Assembly (NCBI GenBank): GCA_965200115.1
Contig: OZ241336.1
Span: 3,906,001 to 3,970,000, forward strand
Source: JAPOUP01 sp026708635
GTDB taxonomy: Bacteria; Pseudomonadota; Alphaproteobacteria; Rhodobacterales; Rhodobacteraceae
DNA: 64,000 bases
Reading direction: 5' to 3'
The position numbers and the translations under genes are program-made. Each line of letters starts with the position of its first letter. The first letter of the stretch is position 1. Shown piece after piece: positions 9,426 to 18,480 of the stretch. A model generated the notes under the pieces. The model did no database searches. It was given only the letters and a program-made list of their open reading frames with translations, and was not told the origin of the DNA.

Positions 9426-10208
9426 ATGACGGCTGAAGCGTCCGAATCCCAGCGGAAATCTCCCGCGGGCCGATATCGACGCATCATGATAAAGATATCG
9501 GGCGAGGCGCTCATGGGCAGCCAGGGCTTTGGCCTCCATCCCCCCACCGTCCAACGCGTCGCCGACGAGGTGAAATCCGTCCACGGTCTGGGGGTGGAGG
9601 TCTGTATGGTCATTGGCGGCGGCAACATCTTCCGGGGCCTTCAGGGTTCGGCGCAGGGCATGGAGCGCACGACGGCGGATTACATGGGCATGCTGGCGAC
9701 GGTCATGAATGCACTGGCGATGCAGTCGGCCCTCGAACTGTCCGGTGTCTACACCCGTGTCATCAGCGCGATTCCCATGGACCAGGTGTGCGAACCCTAC
9801 ATCCGCCGCCGCGCCGTACGGCATCTGGAAAAGGGACGCGTCTGCATTTTCGCCGCCGGGACCGGCAACCCCTATTTCACCACAGACACGGCGGCGACAC
9901 TGCGCGCCTCCGAAATGGGCTGTGAGGTGATCTTCAAGGCGACGAAGGTTGACGGTGTCTACGACCGCGATCCCGTGACACACGCCGGCGCGCGGCGATT
10001 CGACACGATCACCTACGACATGGTGCTCGCCCGGCAGCTTGGTGTGATGGATGCCACGGCGGTAGCCCATGCCCAAGGCAACAACCTGCCAATCGTCGTC
10101 TTCTCGCTTGATGATCCGGGTGGGTTTCGCGGTGTGGTTCTTGGGGAAGGTACCTATACAATGGTGTGTGGTAGCCTTAATCCGGAAGATGGGATATCCA
10201 GGGAATGA
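9426..10208 (+). CDS. pyrH: Uridylate kinase
   Basis: PyrH phosphorylates UMP to UDP with ATP as a hexameric amino-acid-kinase-fold enzyme. The sequence shows IMIKISGEALMG near the N-terminus, CMVIGGGNIFRG, the TADYMGMLATVMNALA helix, and TGNPYFTTDTAATLRA in the nucleotide site. At 260 residues it is about 20 longer than usual at the N-terminus. No strong ribosome site precedes 9426, so a later start or leaderless translation is possible. It begins the long envelope and translation gene run that continues to lpxB. Confidence 0.93.
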   Translation: MTAEASESQRKSPAGRYRRIMIKISGEALMGSQGFGLHPPTVQRVADEVKSVHGLGVEVCMVIGGGNIFRGLQGSAQGMERTTADYMGMLATVMNALAMQSALELSGVYTRVISAIPMDQVCEPYIRRRAVRHLEKGRVCIFAAGTGNPYFTTDTAATLRASEMGCEVIFKATKVDGVYDRDPVTHAGARRFDTITYDMVLARQLGVMDATAVAHAQGNNLPIVVFSLDDPGGFRGVVLGEGTYTMVCGSLNPEDGISRE

Positions 10209-10229
10209 CGCTGGACCGGGAGTGACGCC

Positions 10230-10793
10230 ATGTCAGACGATCAGGACATCGATTTAGACGACCTCTCCCGCAGGATGGATGGGGCGGTCGCGGTTCTTCG
10301 AAAAGAGTTCGCCGCCCTTCGGACTGGACGGGCCTCCGCCGCGATGCTGGAGCCGGTGACCGTTGAGGCCTACGGGGTCCGGACACCCGTCAACCAGTTG
10401 GGTTCAGTGAACGTACCCGAGCCTCGGATGGTGACGATCAATGTCTGGGACAAGTCGCTTGTGGCCAATGTGGAGAAGGCGATCCTCGAATCGGGACTGG
10501 GAATCAATCCGCAGACGAACGGGACGATCATCATGCTTCCGATACCGGAACTCAACGAGGAGCGCCGGCGGGAGCTCACCAAGGTCGCGGGCCAGTATGC
10601 CGAGAACGCGCGTGTATCGATCCGCAATGTCCGCCGTGACGGCATGGACCGGTTAAGGAAAGCGAAGACCGCCGGTATGGCCGAGGACGAGAGCAGGATA
10701 TGGCAGGACGAGATTCAGGAACTGACCGACAGCCATATCGGGATGGTTGATGACACGCTGGAGGCGAAGCAGTCGGAGATAATGCAGATCTAG
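10230..10793 (+). CDS. frr: Ribosome recycling factor
   Basis: The 187-residue protein is ribosome recycling factor, which with EF-G splits post-termination ribosomes. Typical segments are LRTGRASAAMLEPV, YGVRTPVNQLGSV, ILESGLGINPQTNG and ELTKVAGQYAENARVSIRNVRRD. The length is standard. The start follows GGGAGTGACGCC, and the gene lies 21 bp after pyrH, the usual neighbour. Confidence 0.95.
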   Translation: MSDDQDIDLDDLSRRMDGAVAVLRKEFAALRTGRASAAMLEPVTVEAYGVRTPVNQLGSVNVPEPRMVTINVWDKSLVANVEKAILESGLGINPQTNGTIIMLPIPELNEERRRELTKVAGQYAENARVSIRNVRRDGMDRLRKAKTAGMAEDESRIWQDEIQELTDSHIGMVDDTLEAKQSEIMQI

Positions 10794-10879
10794 CCTTTCC
10801 GGTTCAAGGGACGGGATGAAAGTCACCTGTCGAGTGATGGTGGCCGTGGCGAGGGAACACCCGGGGCAGGGGAACGGAC

Positions 10880-11599
10880 GTGAAGCGAAATACAGGCGAC
10901 GGGCCGCATCATGTGGCCATAATCATGGACGGCAACGGCCGCTGGGCCCAGCAGCGGGGACGCCCCCGGCTCTATGGCCATCAGGCCGGCGCGCGCAGGG
11001 TGAGGGAGATCGTCGGGATCTGTCCCGATCTAGGGGTGAAATACCTTACGATATTCGCGTTCTCGACCGAGAATTGGAAGCGTACCCAGATCGAGGTCGC
11101 CGGGCTTATGACGCTTTTCCGGCGTTACATCACGCTTGAGACCAGAGCGCTTGTTCGGGAAGGGGTTCAGGTAAGGTTTATCGGTGATCGGATACGTCTC
11201 GACGAGAAACTTGTATGGCTCATGGACGAGCTGGAGCTGCTAACGGCGGGGAATTCCCGGGTCCATCTGACGGTCGCGCTAAACTATGGAGGGCGCGACG
11301 AGGTCGCTAGGGCGACCAGGCGTCTCGCCCGGGAGGTGATGGCGAACCGGCTCAATCCCGATACCGTCAACGAAGCGACCTTCGCCTATTACCTTGACAC
11401 CTATTTCCTTCCCGATCCCGATCTCGTGATCAGGACGAGCGGGGAGGCCCGGATCTCGAATTTCCTGCTGTGGCAGTCAGCGTACGCCGAGTATGAGTTT
11501 GTAGACACGTTGTGGCCCGACTTCACCAAGGACGCCTTCGCCGAAATCGTTGCCGGCTATTCCGGCCGTGAACGAAGATTCGGCTCGATCACCGCATGA
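10880..11599 (+). CDS. uppS: Undecaprenyl diphosphate synthase (cis-prenyltransferase)
   Basis: UppS adds isopentenyl units to farnesyl diphosphate to make the C55 lipid carrier for peptidoglycan and O-antigen. The active-site segment HVAIIMDGNGRWAQ has the catalytic Asp, followed by GHQAGARRVREIV, FAFSTENWKR and the C-terminal PDLVIRTSGEARISNFLLWQ. A GTG start at 10880 follows AGGGGAA. Its last codons overlap the cdsA start (ATGA), implying translational coupling. Confidence 0.94.
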   Translation: MKRNTGDGPHHVAIIMDGNGRWAQQRGRPRLYGHQAGARRVREIVGICPDLGVKYLTIFAFSTENWKRTQIEVAGLMTLFRRYITLETRALVREGVQVRFIGDRIRLDEKLVWLMDELELLTAGNSRVHLTVALNYGGRDEVARATRRLAREVMANRLNPDTVNEATFAYYLDTYFLPDPDLVIRTSGEARISNFLLWQSAYAEYEFVDTLWPDFTKDAFAEIVAGYSGRERRFGSITA

Positions 11600-12366
11600 T
11601 TCCTTCAGGCCGCTGGGATGACCTGTCGCGGCGGGCGCTCACCGGAGGTGCGCTGGCGGCATTGGGCGGAGCCGCGATCTGGCTGGGAGGCGCGGCGTTC
11701 GCGCTCACCGTCGCGCTGGCGGTCGGCGCGATGGTCTGGGAACTGGCCCGAATGGGGTCGGGCGGCCGGAGCCTAACGACGGTTCCGCTCGGCGTTCTCG
11801 CCAGTGTCTGCATATTGGCCCCGCATCAGGTCGATCCCTCCCTCGCGCCGGTGGCGCTCGCCATTCCCGCTGTCGCGGCCTTTACGTTCCTTCGTGGAGA
11901 CCGGCTGGTGTTCGCCATTTACGCTTTCTGCATCGTGGCGGCCGGTTACGGCTTCATCGGATTCCGGAACGAGCAGGGGGCGCTGCCGGCGGTCTGGCTG
12001 GCGGCGGTGGTGGTCGCAACGGATGTCGCTGGATATTTCGGCGGGCGAATTCTGGGTGGAAGAAGATTCTGGCCCGCGGTGAGTCCGGCGAAAACCTGGG
12101 CCGGCGTCATCTCGGGCTGGTTCGCGGCGGGTCTGGCCGGATTCGCGTTTTCCCTCGGTTCTCCGGCCGGCCTTCATTTGGTATGGGTTTCCGTATTGGT
12201 GGGTATCGCGTGCCAGGCCGGTGACCTTGCCGAAAGCGCGGTGAAAAGACGGGCCCTCGTAAAGGATAGCGGCGGTGCCCTTCCCGGACATGGCGGACTT
12301 CTCGATCGGTTTGACGGGTCGGTGGGCGCCGTTCTCTTCGTGACGCTGATCCAGGTTTTCCGGTAA
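11596..12366 (+). CDS. cdsA: Phosphatidate cytidylyltransferase
   Basis: CdsA makes CDP-diacylglycerol from phosphatidate and CTP at the inner membrane. The C-terminal signature is complete: SAVKRRALVKDSGGALPGHG followed by GLLDRFD. Earlier segments are hydrophobic helices typical of the family. It overlaps uppS by 4 bp. In most Alphaproteobacteria dxr (DXP reductoisomerase) follows here; instead there are 244 bp of repeat-containing non-coding DNA before rseP. Confidence 0.92.
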   Translation: MIPSGRWDDLSRRALTGGALAALGGAAIWLGGAAFALTVALAVGAMVWELARMGSGGRSLTTVPLGVLASVCILAPHQVDPSLAPVALAIPAVAAFTFLRGDRLVFAIYAFCIVAAGYGFIGFRNEQGALPAVWLAAVVVATDVAGYFGGRILGGRRFWPAVSPAKTWAGVISGWFAAGLAGFAFSLGSPAGLHLVWVSVLVGIACQAGDLAESAVKRRALVKDSGGALPGHGGLLDRFDGSVGAVLFVTLIQVFR

Positions 12367-12416
12367 AATCGGACCTGGCCGGCGACCGGAATGGCCTCGC
12401 CGCGCGTCGGGCCGGG

Positions 12417-12446
12417 TATGCGCGGTCCGGGCATGCGCGGTCCGGG
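12417..12446 (+). repeat. 15-bp tandem repeat x2 downstream of cdsA
   Basis: Two adjacent 15-bp units (12417-12431 and 12432-12446) share ATGCGCGGTCCGGG and differ only in the first base. They lie in the cdsA-rseP gap, at the place where dxr would be expected. Confidence 0.75.
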
Positions 12447-12540
12447 ACATTGAATTCCCGCGAGAAAGCTGCCATCTACCGGCCCGGCTCCGATCGGGGC
12501 CGCTGCGAGGCTACCCGAAGGCCGCGGCCCGCGCGTGCGG

Positions 12541-12584
12541 GTGGTCCGGCGTCACCTGAGGGGTGGTCCGGCGTCACCTAAGGG
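12541..12584 (+). repeat. 22-bp tandem repeat x2 upstream of rseP
   Basis: Two adjacent 22-bp units (12541-12562 and 12563-12584) begin GTGGTCCGGCGTCACCT and differ at one base. A partial inverted echo (GCGGACCGGC) follows. The repeat ends 26 bp before the rseP start, so it may lie in the 5' leader of rseP. Confidence 0.8.
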
Positions 12585-12610
12585 GCGGACCGGCAAGGAC
12601 AGGAACCCAT

Positions 12611-13960
12611 ATGCTCGACCTGATACCGAATTTCGGCAACGTCCTTTACACGATAGGCGCATTCCTCGTCGCGTTCGGCGTTGTGGCAGCGGTGCATGAA
12701 TACGGTCATTACATTGTCGGGCGAGTATGCGGGATCAAGGCGGAGGTCTTCTCTCTGGGCTTCGGCCCCGAGGTCTGGTCCCGTGAGGACCGGCATGGAA
12801 CCCGCTGGCGCGTCGCATGCCTGCCGCTCGGCGGATACGTGCGGTTTGAGGGAGACGGAAACGCGCCCGGCACCAGGGGGGCGCGGGAAGCCGCGATTTC
12901 CGGGGAAACCGGGAGCCGGATGGCTCCGGGACTGCGGTATACCATGGACAGCGCCCCGATCTGGGCGCGGGCCGCGACCGTCGCCGCCGGTCCCATATTC
13001 AATTTCGCCCTTTCGGTCCTGATATTCGCATCGGTCATAATGATCAGGGGAATTGCGGCCGATCCGTTAGTCGTCGACGGGCTCAGGTCGATGCCCGGCC
13101 CGACCGCGGAACTTCTGCGGGGTGACCAGATCATCGCCGTTGACGGTCGGGACGCTCCCGAGGTGGACGGGTTCGGCGAGTTCGTCTCCAGTTTGCCGCC
13201 GTCGCCGTCGCTTGATTACACGGTGCGTCGCGACGGCCGCGTCGAGACGGTCAACGCACCGCATCCTCTGCCATCCGTCATCGTCGGGGTGGCGCCGGGT
13301 TCAGCCGCCGCTGACGCCGGCCTGCTCAGGAATGATGTCGTGCTCTCGGTGAACGGCGAGGATATATGGACTTTCGACCAGTTGCGTGAGGCCGTCGAAG
13401 CGTCCGGCGGCGATTCCGTTACGCTTGAGCTGTGGCGCGACGGAACGACGCGCGAGGTATCGCTTCTTCCGCGCAGGACGGATCTTCCGCTGCCGGACGG
13501 CGCGTTCGAGACACGGTATCTTATCGGGGTCACCGGGGGCCTGCTCTTTGAACCCGGGACACGAACCCCCGGCCTTGGCCGCGCCATTGGACACGGACTC
13601 GGGGAAACTCTGGACGTAATCCGCCTGTCGCTTTCCGGCGTATACCATATCGCGGCCGGGCTAATCAGTTCGTGCAACCTGCGCGGCCCGATCGGAATTG
13701 CCGAGACCAGTGGCGCCGCGGCGAGTCAGGGCTGGGTAAGCTTCATTCAGTTTATTGCCGTGCTGTCGGCGGCCATAGGTTTGATTAACCTTTTTCCGAT
13801 TCCGGTTCTGGATGGCGGGCATCTGGTTTTTCATGCCTGGGAAGCTCTGACCGGAAAACGACCCAATGACAGGGTGCAAAGGGTACTGACGGGAATTGGA
13901 CTCACGCTGATTCTGGCGTTGATGGCCTTCGCGCTCCTAAATGATATACGCTGTCCATGA
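12611..13960 (+). CDS. rseP: Site-2 metalloprotease RseP (M50)
   Basis: This inner-membrane zinc protease cleaves membrane-bound anti-sigma factors and leftover signal peptides. The zinc motif HEYGH is at residues 29-33 (VVAAVHEYGHYIVGR). The second metal-ligand region is LFPIPVLDGGHLVFHAWEAL near the C-terminus. Between them lies a PDZ region (VGVAPGSAAADAGLLRNDVV). The 449-residue length is normal. The start at 12611 is chosen over GTG at 12563 because AAGGACAGGAA lies upstream and the N-terminus then matches the family. It normally pairs with bamA, as here, though a decayed 1.1-kb island separates them. Confidence 0.92.
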   Translation: MLDLIPNFGNVLYTIGAFLVAFGVVAAVHEYGHYIVGRVCGIKAEVFSLGFGPEVWSREDRHGTRWRVACLPLGGYVRFEGDGNAPGTRGAREAAISGETGSRMAPGLRYTMDSAPIWARAATVAAGPIFNFALSVLIFASVIMIRGIAADPLVVDGLRSMPGPTAELLRGDQIIAVDGRDAPEVDGFGEFVSSLPPSPSLDYTVRRDGRVETVNAPHPLPSVIVGVAPGSAAADAGLLRNDVVLSVNGEDIWTFDQLREAVEASGGDSVTLELWRDGTTREVSLLPRRTDLPLPDGAFETRYLIGVTGGLLFEPGTRTPGLGRAIGHGLGETLDVIRLSLSGVYHIAAGLISSCNLRGPIGIAETSGAAASQGWVSFIQFIAVLSAAIGLINLFPIPVLDGGHLVFHAWEALTGKRPNDRVQRVLTGIGLTLILALMAFALLNDIRCP

Positions 13961-13998
13961 AGTCGACGGACCGCGTGGGGCGTGAGTCCAACACGCCG

Positions 13999-14220
13999 AG
14001 GGGCTTGGAAGACCGCGCTTTCCCCACGCATCCGCGCGGCGCTTCCGGTCCGCCTTCGCAAACCGCCCGAACTCGATGGGCCGGGTCTTGTCCGGGTGCG
14101 GATCCAGTCCGAACCGTGCCAGCCGTGCCGCAGATCTTTCAGGAAGCGTTCGGCCTCCGATCGATGCTGGAAACCAACGACGAAGTCGTCGGGGTTGCGG
14201 ACGACGATCACGTCGCCGTT
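13999..14220 (-). pseudogene. Fragment of a group II intron-type reverse transcriptase, frameshifted
   Basis: Two minus-strand frames together resemble the palm/thumb part of an intron-encoded reverse transcriptase. Frame one (14122-14220) reads VIVVRNPDDFVVGFQHRSEA and then ERFLKDLR, where the usual YADD is NPDD. Frame two (13999-14125) continues with RLARFGLDPHPDKTRPIEFG then RFAKADRKRR. A frameshift near 14122 separates them, and neither the N-terminal domains nor the maturase/HNH end is present nearby. It is therefore a relic of a retroelement. Family recognition is by motif only. Confidence 0.7.
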
Positions 14221-15080
14221 CGCTATCCGTCCGCGCCACGACCGGTGAATCCACGCTCGCTGTGGGTATCCATCTCGCGGGGGCGCCACCAACTGCTACG
14301 CGTTTGCGGACACCTATCCCCGCATCGGCCCCGGCCCCTCCAACCCCAACACCACCCACGAGATCCCCACCAGCACCGTCTCGGAGGCGTGGGAGTGCAA
14401 CGATGATGGCGCGGCGCGGACGCATGACCACGGACGACAACCGCAAGAAGGCGGAGCCGCCGCGCTACATCGAGGTGCGGTTCCAGGTCAATTACACCGG
14501 AAGCGGTTCGCGGAATGGGTCCGTGCGGATCACGATCACGGACAATGACCGGGACGGCACCGACCCCCTGGGCCTGATCACCTTCCTGAAACCGGAATGT
14601 CCTGCCACCTTGGGCGGGTGAGTGGGGATCGCCGGGACTCGGCCAACCCCGCGCCCGCCCAAGCTTTCCCGGCAGCTCGTCCACGTCGTGCGGCTCCAGC
14701 CCGAGGCCGGTCTTCGAGCCATCGGCCGGATCGCCGTCCGCGAGGATCCAGCACATGCCGCCAACTTCCAACGTCACGTGAACCGTTGTGATCTCCCCGT
14801 CGAAAGGGGCGAGTGAATAACCATCTGTCTCTCCTTTCATCCGGCAAGGAGTTGTCGTCGGGCGGCCCCTTGCCACCAAATGCTGATACCCGGACGTCCC
14901 TTGGACCGAATCACCCCCAAGGGCAATTCCCGACACGGCTCATGGCACCTGAACGGGAAAGTCGGGATCGGATCACCCTAGCGGCGGCCCCTCGGGAACA
15001 TGCGCCGCGCTCAATGCGTATGGTCTTTTGACAACGATAACCAACACCGTTACTCAGACGAAAAGGCTTGGGGGAACTTC
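14221..15080. other. Decayed island between the RT fragment and bamA
   Basis: No intact gene is supported. A plus-strand frame near 14289-14400 reads TNCYAFADTYPRIGPGPSNP and another ends LGLITFLKPECPATLGG. A minus-strand frame from about 14840 reads MKGETDGYSLAPFDGEITTV and VTLEVGGMCWILADGDPADG before losing coherence. These look like pieces of coding sequence, but I recognise no family. The bamA promoter is expected in the last 150 bp. Confidence 0.35.
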
Positions 15081-17672
15081 ATGAGCCTAGTGAATGGGAG
15101 CGGGCGGGAAGTCCGCGCAACGGATTTTGGGATTCAATCGGTCGGGTTGGCGGCGCTCGCGTTTATTGCCGGACTGCTTCTGGCTTTCGGTTCCTCCGCC
15201 CAGACGCAGAGCTATCGCTTTGATGACTTCGAGATCGAGGGTGCCGTGCGCGTCGAGCCGGGAACCATTCTCAGTTACGCGGGACTTTCCGAGGGTATCG
15301 AGGTTACCGCCGGAGAACTGAACGCCGCCTATCAGGCCGTCCATCAATCGCAACTGTTCGAGACGGTCGAGTTCGAACCGCGCGACGGCACGCTGGTGAT
15401 ACGGGTCACCGAGTACCCGACAGTCAATTCCGTCAATTTCGAGGGCAACAGACGCGTCAGCGATGACGTGCTTGAGCCGATCGTGCAGTCGCAGCCCCGT
15501 GACTTCTTCAATCCCGGCGTCGCCGAGGAGGACGCGGCACGGATCACTCAGGCCTACGAGCAGATGGGTCGACTCGCGGCCGGAGTGGATCCGGTGATAA
15601 TCCGCCGACCCAATAACCGCGTCGACCTGATCTTCGAGATCAGGGAGGGCAGGGTGTCGGAGGTCGAGCGCATAGGCTTTGTGGGAAACCGGAACTTCTC
15701 CGACCGCCGCCTGCGTCGGGTGCTGGAATCGAAACAGGCCGGACTGTTCCGCCAGTTCGTCCAGCGCGACACGTTTGTGGCTGACCGGATCGAATTCGAC
15801 AAGCAGGTTCTCCGTGATTTCTACACCTCGCGCGGGTTCGTGGACTTCGAGATACTCTCGGAGACCGCGGAATTCTCGCGGGAGCGCGACGCGTTCTTCG
15901 TGACATTCAATATCCGGGAAGGTCAGCAGTTCAGGTATGGAGAGATAACGACCACTTCGGATCTCCCCGAGATCGATGTCGAGGAATTCCAGGACGCGAT
16001 CCGCATCAGGCCGGGGCAGACATATTCCCCCGTTGGCGTTGACACGACGATCACCCGGCTGGAACGGCTGGCGACCCAGAAGGATCTTGATTTCGTAAGG
16101 GTTGATCCACGGGTGAGCCGCAACGAGCGGGCGCTGACGCTCGATATCGAGTTCCAGGTGGTCAGGGGGCCGCGTGTATTCGTGGAGCGCATCGACATCG
16201 AGGGAAACGCGACGACGCTCGACAGCGTCATCCGAAGCCGGTTCACCACGGTCGAGGGCGATCCCTACAATCCGCGCGAAATCCGTGACTCAGCCGCGCG
16301 TATCCGGGCCCTGGGCTTCTTCTCGACAACGGAAGTGGAAGCGCGCGATGGCTCGTCATCCGACCGGGTTGTCATCGATGTGGATGTCGAGGAGCAGCCC
16401 ACGGGCAGTCTGGCGTTTGGCGCGAGCTATAGCAGCGACTCCGGGCTGGGCGGAAACATAACCTTTTCGGAGCGGAACTTTCTGGGCCGCGGGCAGGCCC
16501 TTTCTTTCGGCTTCGACACCACGTCCGCAACCAATTCATACAGTTTCGGATTTGTGGAACCCCTGTTTCTCGACCGTGACGTTCAGTTCGAGATCGATCT
16601 CGGGTACGAGACGACCGATTCCGAGGACAACACCGATTTCACCACATCAAGCATCGTGTTCCGCCCGTCACTGTCGTTTCCCCTGGGAGAAAGAAGCCGG
16701 CTGGGCGTCCGTTATTCCGCCGAGCGCAGCGAACTGACCGTCAGCGATTCCGACGACTCGGTCAATCTCGATGGCAAAGCGGGAGCGGAATTCCGCTACT
16801 CCGGCATTCTGGACACCGAAGGAAACTTCGGCAACCGCGTTTCAAGTTCGGTCGGCTATACATACGGGATCCGGACATTGGACTCGGGACTGAATCCGGA
16901 TGCGGGCATATTGTTCCGCTTCGGTCAGGATCTTGCCGGCCTGGGGGGGGACGCGGAATACATTGAGACCACCGCGCTGTTCGTCGCCGAGCGCAGGCTT
17001 CCGGCGAGGGATGTGACGCTGCGAACGGTCGTCGAGGGTGGAGTCCACCATTCATTCAGCGACCGCGGCAGTAGTTACACGGAGCGTTTCAGCCTGACGG
17101 GGAGAATGCGAGGATTTGAGGTAAACGGCATTGGACCGCGCGATTACGGCGTCCGTGAAATCGAGAATGACGCCGATCTGACGGCGTATGATTTCGTCCG
17201 GAATGCCGATGGCAAACCCTGGAGCAGAAGCGCCGATCTCCCGGATCCTACCTGTGTGGACGGGAGCGGAGCCGTTCCGGTGAAGAAACCTGGGGCGGAC
17301 AACTGTATCGGACTGGTCCGGACGAACACATTGCGCGGGAACTATTTCGCCGTCGCCAAACTCGAGGCGGAGTTCCCGTTGGGCATTCCAGAGGAATACG
17401 GCATCAGGGGCGGCGCCTTCCTTGACGTCGGCAGTGTCTGGGGCCTGGACAATACGGACGTGAGGCTGACAGGCGGTGACGCCAAAGAGGATGGTCCGAC
17501 GATTCCCACGCCCGCCGTCGACGATGGCCTCAAACTGCGCGCCGCCGCGGGCGTATCGGTGCTTTGGGATACGCCCATTGGCCCGCTTCGCTTCAATTTC
17601 TCGCGGGATGTCGTCAAAGAGGACTATGACATACCCCGTAGTTTCGATCTGACAATCTCGACACGGTTCTAG
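15081..17672 (+). CDS. bamA: Outer membrane protein assembly factor BamA
   Basis: BamA is the Omp85 core of the BAM machine that folds beta-barrel proteins into the outer membrane. The 863-residue product has a signal peptide (VGLAALAFIAGLLLAFGSSA). Five POTRA-like repeats follow (for example VNSVNFEGNRRVSDDVLEPI and VERIGFVGNRNFSDRRLRRV). Then comes a 16-strand barrel region that includes GNITFSERNFLGRGQALSFG and ends in the typical aromatic residue (STRF). ATG 15081 follows GGGGGAA; a frame from 15000 adds 27 residues before the signal peptide and is less likely. The length is normal. skp follows after 3 bp. Confidence 0.94.
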   Translation: MSLVNGSGREVRATDFGIQSVGLAALAFIAGLLLAFGSSAQTQSYRFDDFEIEGAVRVEPGTILSYAGLSEGIEVTAGELNAAYQAVHQSQLFETVEFEPRDGTLVIRVTEYPTVNSVNFEGNRRVSDDVLEPIVQSQPRDFFNPGVAEEDAARITQAYEQMGRLAAGVDPVIIRRPNNRVDLIFEIREGRVSEVERIGFVGNRNFSDRRLRRVLESKQAGLFRQFVQRDTFVADRIEFDKQVLRDFYTSRGFVDFEILSETAEFSRERDAFFVTFNIREGQQFRYGEITTTSDLPEIDVEEFQDAIRIRPGQTYSPVGVDTTITRLERLATQKDLDFVRVDPRVSRNERALTLDIEFQVVRGPRVFVERIDIEGNATTLDSVIRSRFTTVEGDPYNPREIRDSAARIRALGFFSTTEVEARDGSSSDRVVIDVDVEEQPTGSLAFGASYSSDSGLGGNITFSERNFLGRGQALSFGFDTTSATNSYSFGFVEPLFLDRDVQFEIDLGYETTDSEDNTDFTTSSIVFRPSLSFPLGERSRLGVRYSAERSELTVSDSDDSVNLDGKAGAEFRYSGILDTEGNFGNRVSSSVGYTYGIRTLDSGLNPDAGILFRFGQDLAGLGGDAEYIETTALFVAERRLPARDVTLRTVVEGGVHHSFSDRGSSYTERFSLTGRMRGFEVNGIGPRDYGVREIENDADLTAYDFVRNADGKPWSRSADLPDPTCVDGSGAVPVKKPGADNCIGLVRTNTLRGNYFAVAKLEAEFPLGIPEEYGIRGGAFLDVGSVWGLDNTDVRLTGGDAKEDGPTIPTPAVDDGLKLRAAAGVSVLWDTPIGPLRFNFSRDVVKEDYDIPRSFDLTISTRF

Positions 17673-17675
17673 ACG

Positions 17676-18281
17676 ATGGCGGCGTTGTGGTGGGGGCCAC
17701 TTATGGTGGCTTTCCAGCTAGTGTTTCTTTCCATTGGTCTCGCCGAGGAAGCGGTTCCCGAGCGGGCCCCGATCCTCGTCGTCGATTGGGACCGTCTTTT
17801 TTCCGATCCCCGCGTTGAACAGAGGGTGCTGGGTGGGATCACGGAGGAGCGGGCCGGTTTGGTGGCCGAGAACGCCCGGATCGAGCGGCAGCTGACCGCG
17901 GAGGAGCTTGAGCTCGCCGAGCGCCGCCCGCGGCTGCAGAGGGCGGAATTCCAGGAATTGGCGGATGCCTTCGACCGTAAGGTGCAGCGTATCCGCGCCG
18001 ATCGGGACGCCAAGGAGCGCGACCTTCAGCGACGTGTCAGCGTGGAGTGGCGGAAATTCCGCCAGATGGTCGAGACGTCCCTGATCATCGAGATCATGCG
18101 GGAACGTGAGGCGGTGCTGGTGATGGACCGGAACCTGGCCATCATTTATTCCACGACAATTGACATCACCGAAGAGGCCATCGACCGTATGGACGCGCTT
18201 CTTGACGCATTACCGGAGCGGGGAGATAACCGGCCGGGCTCCGTGGCCGGACCGTCACCCGTCGACGGGCGGGTCCAATGA
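17676..18281 (+). CDS. Skp/OmpH-family periplasmic chaperone
   Basis: The 201-residue protein has a signal peptide (MVAFQLVFLSIGLA), then a short strand ILVVDWDRLFSDPRVEQRVL, and a long charged coiled coil (about residues 65-140, rich in E, R, A, L), as in Skp/OmpH. Skp holds unfolded outer-membrane proteins after Sec export and passes them to BAM. It sits directly after bamA, as usual. The C-terminal tail is Pro/Gly/Asp-rich and probably disordered. In related genomes lpxD normally follows; here it does not. Confidence 0.85.
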   Translation: MAALWWGPLMVAFQLVFLSIGLAEEAVPERAPILVVDWDRLFSDPRVEQRVLGGITEERAGLVAENARIERQLTAEELELAERRPRLQRAEFQELADAFDRKVQRIRADRDAKERDLQRRVSVEWRKFRQMVETSLIIEIMREREAVLVMDRNLAIIYSTTIDITEEAIDRMDALLDALPERGDNRPGSVAGPSPVDGRVQ

Positions 18282-18480
18282 CACCCTTCCGGATCGCGGG
18301 AGATACCGCCACGAATGAGCCGGAACCCCGGGTGGGGCCGCGGCGCTCAGGCGATCAGCCGCCCGGAACCTTGCGGGCGCGATCCGGTCTTGCCAGACTG
18401 GCACCGCGTCCGCAGGCCGGAGGCGTCGGACACTCCGGCAATGCGATGGCCGTGTTCGTGACGAGTTGGAAGGCAGGCAC

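Noticed and set aside
14223..14936. 237-codon minus-strand frame upstream of bamA as a gene
   Set aside because: Only the first 60 or so codons after MKGETDG look protein-like; the rest is disordered Pro/Arg/Gly-rich sequence, and no family was recognised.
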